DNA of 43,514 nt, from assembly GCA_028818695.1 (NCBI GenBank), contig JAPPNK010000003.1, positions 1 to 43,514 of the forward strand, written 5' to 3'. This document shows, one piece after another, positions 41,670 through 43,514 of the stretch (positions are counted from its first letter, which is position 1; every line of letters begins with the position of its first letter). The translations under genes were made by a program, and so were the position numbers. Under the pieces are notes generated by a model. It searched no databases. It saw only the letters and a list, made by a program, of their open reading frames with translations, and was not told where the DNA came from. The DNA is from Candidatus Poribacteria bacterium. Its GTDB lineage: Bacteria; Poribacteria; WGA-4E; GCA-2687025.

Positions 41670-43403
41670 TTGCCTTATCTGCGGCGGTACAAAAATGCGC
41701 TGATCGGAAGCGCCGCCTTTCTGATCTTCAGCGAACTCCTTGGATTCTTCGCCACCACTCTTGTGCGCGACGCCATCGACAGTCTCGACCCCGAAATTGA
41801 AACTCTTTTCAGCGTCAAAACATACGCCGCGCTCATTCTCGGCGCCGCCTGCCTCCAAGCGGGCGCGCGGTTCGTCTCCCGCTATATGATGGGATGGAGC
41901 TCAAGCCGCATCGAATACGCGATGCGCAATCGGTTTTTTGAGCATCTTTTAACCTTAGACCCCGCCTACTTCGCGCGTCAAAATGTGGGCGACCTGCTCG
42001 CCCGCGCGGTGAACGACCTGAACGCCGTGCGCCTCATGCTCGGACGGACGCTCATCTTCGCCGCCTCCGCCGCGCTGCGCATACCGATCGGGCTGGCGTT
42101 TCTGTTCTCCATCGACTGGCGGCTCGCTCTTGCGTCGCTCGCGCCGTTTCTCGCGCTTCCGCCTGTGATGGCGCGCATGTCGACGCGCATCCATACATAT
42201 TTTGAGCAGATACAGGAGCAGTTTGCGCAGATGAACTCCATGGCGCGGGAGAGCTTCACAGGCGTTCGGATTGTGAAGGCGTATCTGCGCGAGGAGAGCG
42301 AATCGCGCCGTTTTTCCGAGATGAACGACGTCTATGTGAAACGCAACCAGCGGCTTATCCAGTTTGAGTCGCTCATCTTTCCGATCATCCTGTTCATACC
42401 TGGGGTGAGCGCCGCGATTGCGCTCTGGCTGGGCGGATGGGGCGTCGCGTCGCGCGCCATCACCTTCGGGCAGTTCACACAGTTCAACTACATTCTGATC
42501 ATGCTCACCTTTCCGATGGCGATCTTCGGTTTCACATGGAGCAGCGCGCAGCGGGCGGCCGCCTCCATGGGGCGCCTCAGCGAGATCCTGTCCGCAAGCC
42601 CGACGGTGAGCGACGCCGAGCAGATACAGCTGCCGGAGCCGTCCATCCAGGGCGAGATCGCTTTCCGAAACCTCACCTTCCGATACGACGAAGAGGATGA
42701 ACGCCCGCCGGCGCTGCTAGATGTAAACCTGCGCATACCGGCGGGGACGACCGCGGCTGTCGTCGGACCGACCGGCAGCGGCAAAAGCTCGCTGGTGAGC
42801 CTGATTCCGCGCCTGCGACAGGCGGACGAAGGCTCCGTTCTCATCGATGGGCGCGATGTGCGCTCCTATTCGCTTGAGCATCTGCGCTCGCATATCGGTT
42901 TTGTTCAACAGGAGTCGTTTCTGTTTTCAGACAGCGTCGCCGACAACCTGCGCTTTGGCGACCCAGAGGCGGACGGCGAAGCGATGAAAAACGCCGCGGA
43001 GGCTGCGCATCTGCTTCAAGAGATCGAAGGCTTTTCGGACGGGTTCGACACGGAGCTGGGCGAGCGCGGCGCGACCGTCTCAGGCGGGCAGCGCCAGCGA
43101 ACCTCCATCGCCCGCGCGTTGCTGCGCAAGCCGCGCATACTCATTCTGGACGACGCCTTCGCCTCAGTCGACACGCACACAGAAGAGGCGATCCTGCATA
43201 ACCTGCGCGGCGGGCTTGTCGACACAACGGTGGTCATGATCTCGCACCGGGTCTCGACGGTCCAGGACGCCGGCAAGATCTTCGTCCTGGACGAAGGGCG
43301 TTTGGTGGAAGAAGGAACGCATGAGGAGCTGATTGCGCAGGGCGGTTTTTACGCAAACCTGCATGAAAAGCAACGGCTGCAGGATGAGCTGGCGGAGCTG
43401 TAA
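41670..43403 (+). CDS. ABC exporter half-transporter (permease fused to ATPase)
   Basis: An inner-membrane exporter of about 577 residues: six helices (residues about 1-300), then an ATP-binding domain with Walker A G366-PTGSGKS, Q-loop FVQQESFLFSD, signature VSGGQRQR and switch ISHRVSTV. The Walker B end is D494-D495 (ILILDDAFASVDTHTEEAIL) instead of Asp-Glu, as in the degenerate half of heterodimeric exporters such as YheI/BmrC and TM287; a partner half is therefore expected, but none is in the window. The start is unclear: TTG 41670 and CTG 41667 have no ribosome binding site, whereas AAGGAACGGAG lies 7 bases before an ATC at 41649 in the same frame (IGNLRALLPYLRRY). The drug, lipid or peptide carried is unknown. 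Confidence 0.85.
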   Translation: MPYLRRYKNALIGSAAFLIFSELLGFFATTLVRDAIDSLDPEIETLFSVKTYAALILGAACLQAGARFVSRYMMGWSSSRIEYAMRNRFFEHLLTLDPAYFARQNVGDLLARAVNDLNAVRLMLGRTLIFAASAALRIPIGLAFLFSIDWRLALASLAPFLALPPVMARMSTRIHTYFEQIQEQFAQMNSMARESFTGVRIVKAYLREESESRRFSEMNDVYVKRNQRLIQFESLIFPIILFIPGVSAAIALWLGGWGVASRAITFGQFTQFNYILIMLTFPMAIFGFTWSSAQRAAASMGRLSEILSASPTVSDAEQIQLPEPSIQGEIAFRNLTFRYDEEDERPPALLDVNLRIPAGTTAAVVGPTGSGKSSLVSLIPRLRQADEGSVLIDGRDVRSYSLEHLRSHIGFVQQESFLFSDSVADNLRFGDPEADGEAMKNAAEAAHLLQEIEGFSDGFDTELGERGATVSGGQRQRTSIARALLRKPRILILDDAFASVDTHTEEAILHNLRGGLVDTTVVMISHRVSTVQDAGKIFVLDEGRLVEEGTHEELIAQGGFYANLHEKQRLQDELAEL

Positions 43404-43442
43404 AGCCGGTAGCCTGCTGGCTTCAACGGCCGCCTGCGCCTG

Positions 43443-43514
43443 TCATTCCTCTGGGGAGTTCTCCTGCGGGGTTGGGCTGTTTTCATTGCCGCCCGCCGCT
43501 TTTATCTTCCCCCA
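43443..43514 (-). CDS. TolB-like protein, C-terminal fragment (paralogue of 24201-25319)
   Basis: Only the last 23 codons are in the window; the gene comes in from the right edge. They read WGKIKAAGGNENSPTPQE followed by NSPEE and a stop, nearly the same as the end of the TolB-like protein at 24201-25319. The matching DNA (43471-43514 against 24236-24279) differs at about one base. The start of the C-terminal LSVDP tag and the propeller would lie beyond the window. It converges on the ABC transporter gene. Confidence 0.7.
   Translation of the reverse strand, partial: WGKIKAAGGNENSPTPQENSPEE

Overview
This 43.5-kb chromosomal window comes from a GC-rich, Gram-negative-type bacterium that I cannot name with certainty. 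Evidence for an outer membrane and periplasm: a predicted beta-barrel protein, lipoproteins, a DsbD protein and AnmK (peptidoglycan recycling). The mix of Tat-exported sulfatase, LamG-type secreted proteins, two Gfo/Idh/MocA oxidoreductases, a phytanoyl-CoA dioxygenase-type enzyme, cobalamin-dependent ribonucleotide reductase, microcompartment vertex proteins and many miniature repeats fits uncultured Poribacteria or Planctomycetes-like lineages. That placement is inference from gene content. There are no phage genes, transposases, rRNA genes or CRISPR arrays.

Layout. 1-3.6 kb (minus strand): the start of a secreted glycoside-hydrolase-like gene, a 7Fe-ferredoxin/membrane/Hsp20-like fusion, bioW, and a secreted LamG protein. 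3.8-7.7 kb: a DsbD with a duplicated N-terminal domain (plus strand) converging on a Tat-exported sulfatase. 8-11.6 kb (plus): a GalU-like nucleotidyltransferase, then a coupled pair of FAH-family dehydratase/hydrolase and old-yellow-enzyme genes. 11.6-19.9 kb (minus): two small unknown genes, an anchored SNase-like nuclease, an APC permease, a TlpA-like lipoprotein, a zinc-metalloprotease lipoprotein and the 1024-residue class II ribonucleotide reductase with a structured leader. 20.5-23.4 kb (minus): a three-gene cassette with two BMC vertex proteins, a cytoplasmic gingipain-fold protein and tRNA-Asn. 23.7-27 kb: a coiled-coil protein, a tiny membrane protein, a TolB-like beta-propeller and a frameshifted Ig-like surface protein. 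27.3-35.9 kb: sugar metabolism, oxidoreductases, AnmK, a tandem gene duplication, a dioxygenase and an outer-membrane barrel. 36-40.5 kb (plus): a 1319-residue Ser/Thr kinase - Cas4/Dna2-like nuclease - SF1 helicase fusion, translationally coupled to a small membrane protein. 40.5-43.5 kb: a UlaG-like hydrolase, an ABC exporter and the tail of a second TolB-like gene.

The strongest candidate for an undescribed system is the kinase-nuclease-helicase fusion and its coupled membrane partner. Other points of interest are a conserved C-terminal tag (LSVDPxxK...W...K) on at least three unrelated exported proteins, the isolated BMC-vertex cassette, the ferredoxin-Hsp20 fusion, and two families of about 150-bp terminal-inverted-repeat elements that share one 20-bp palindromic core and have recombined through it.
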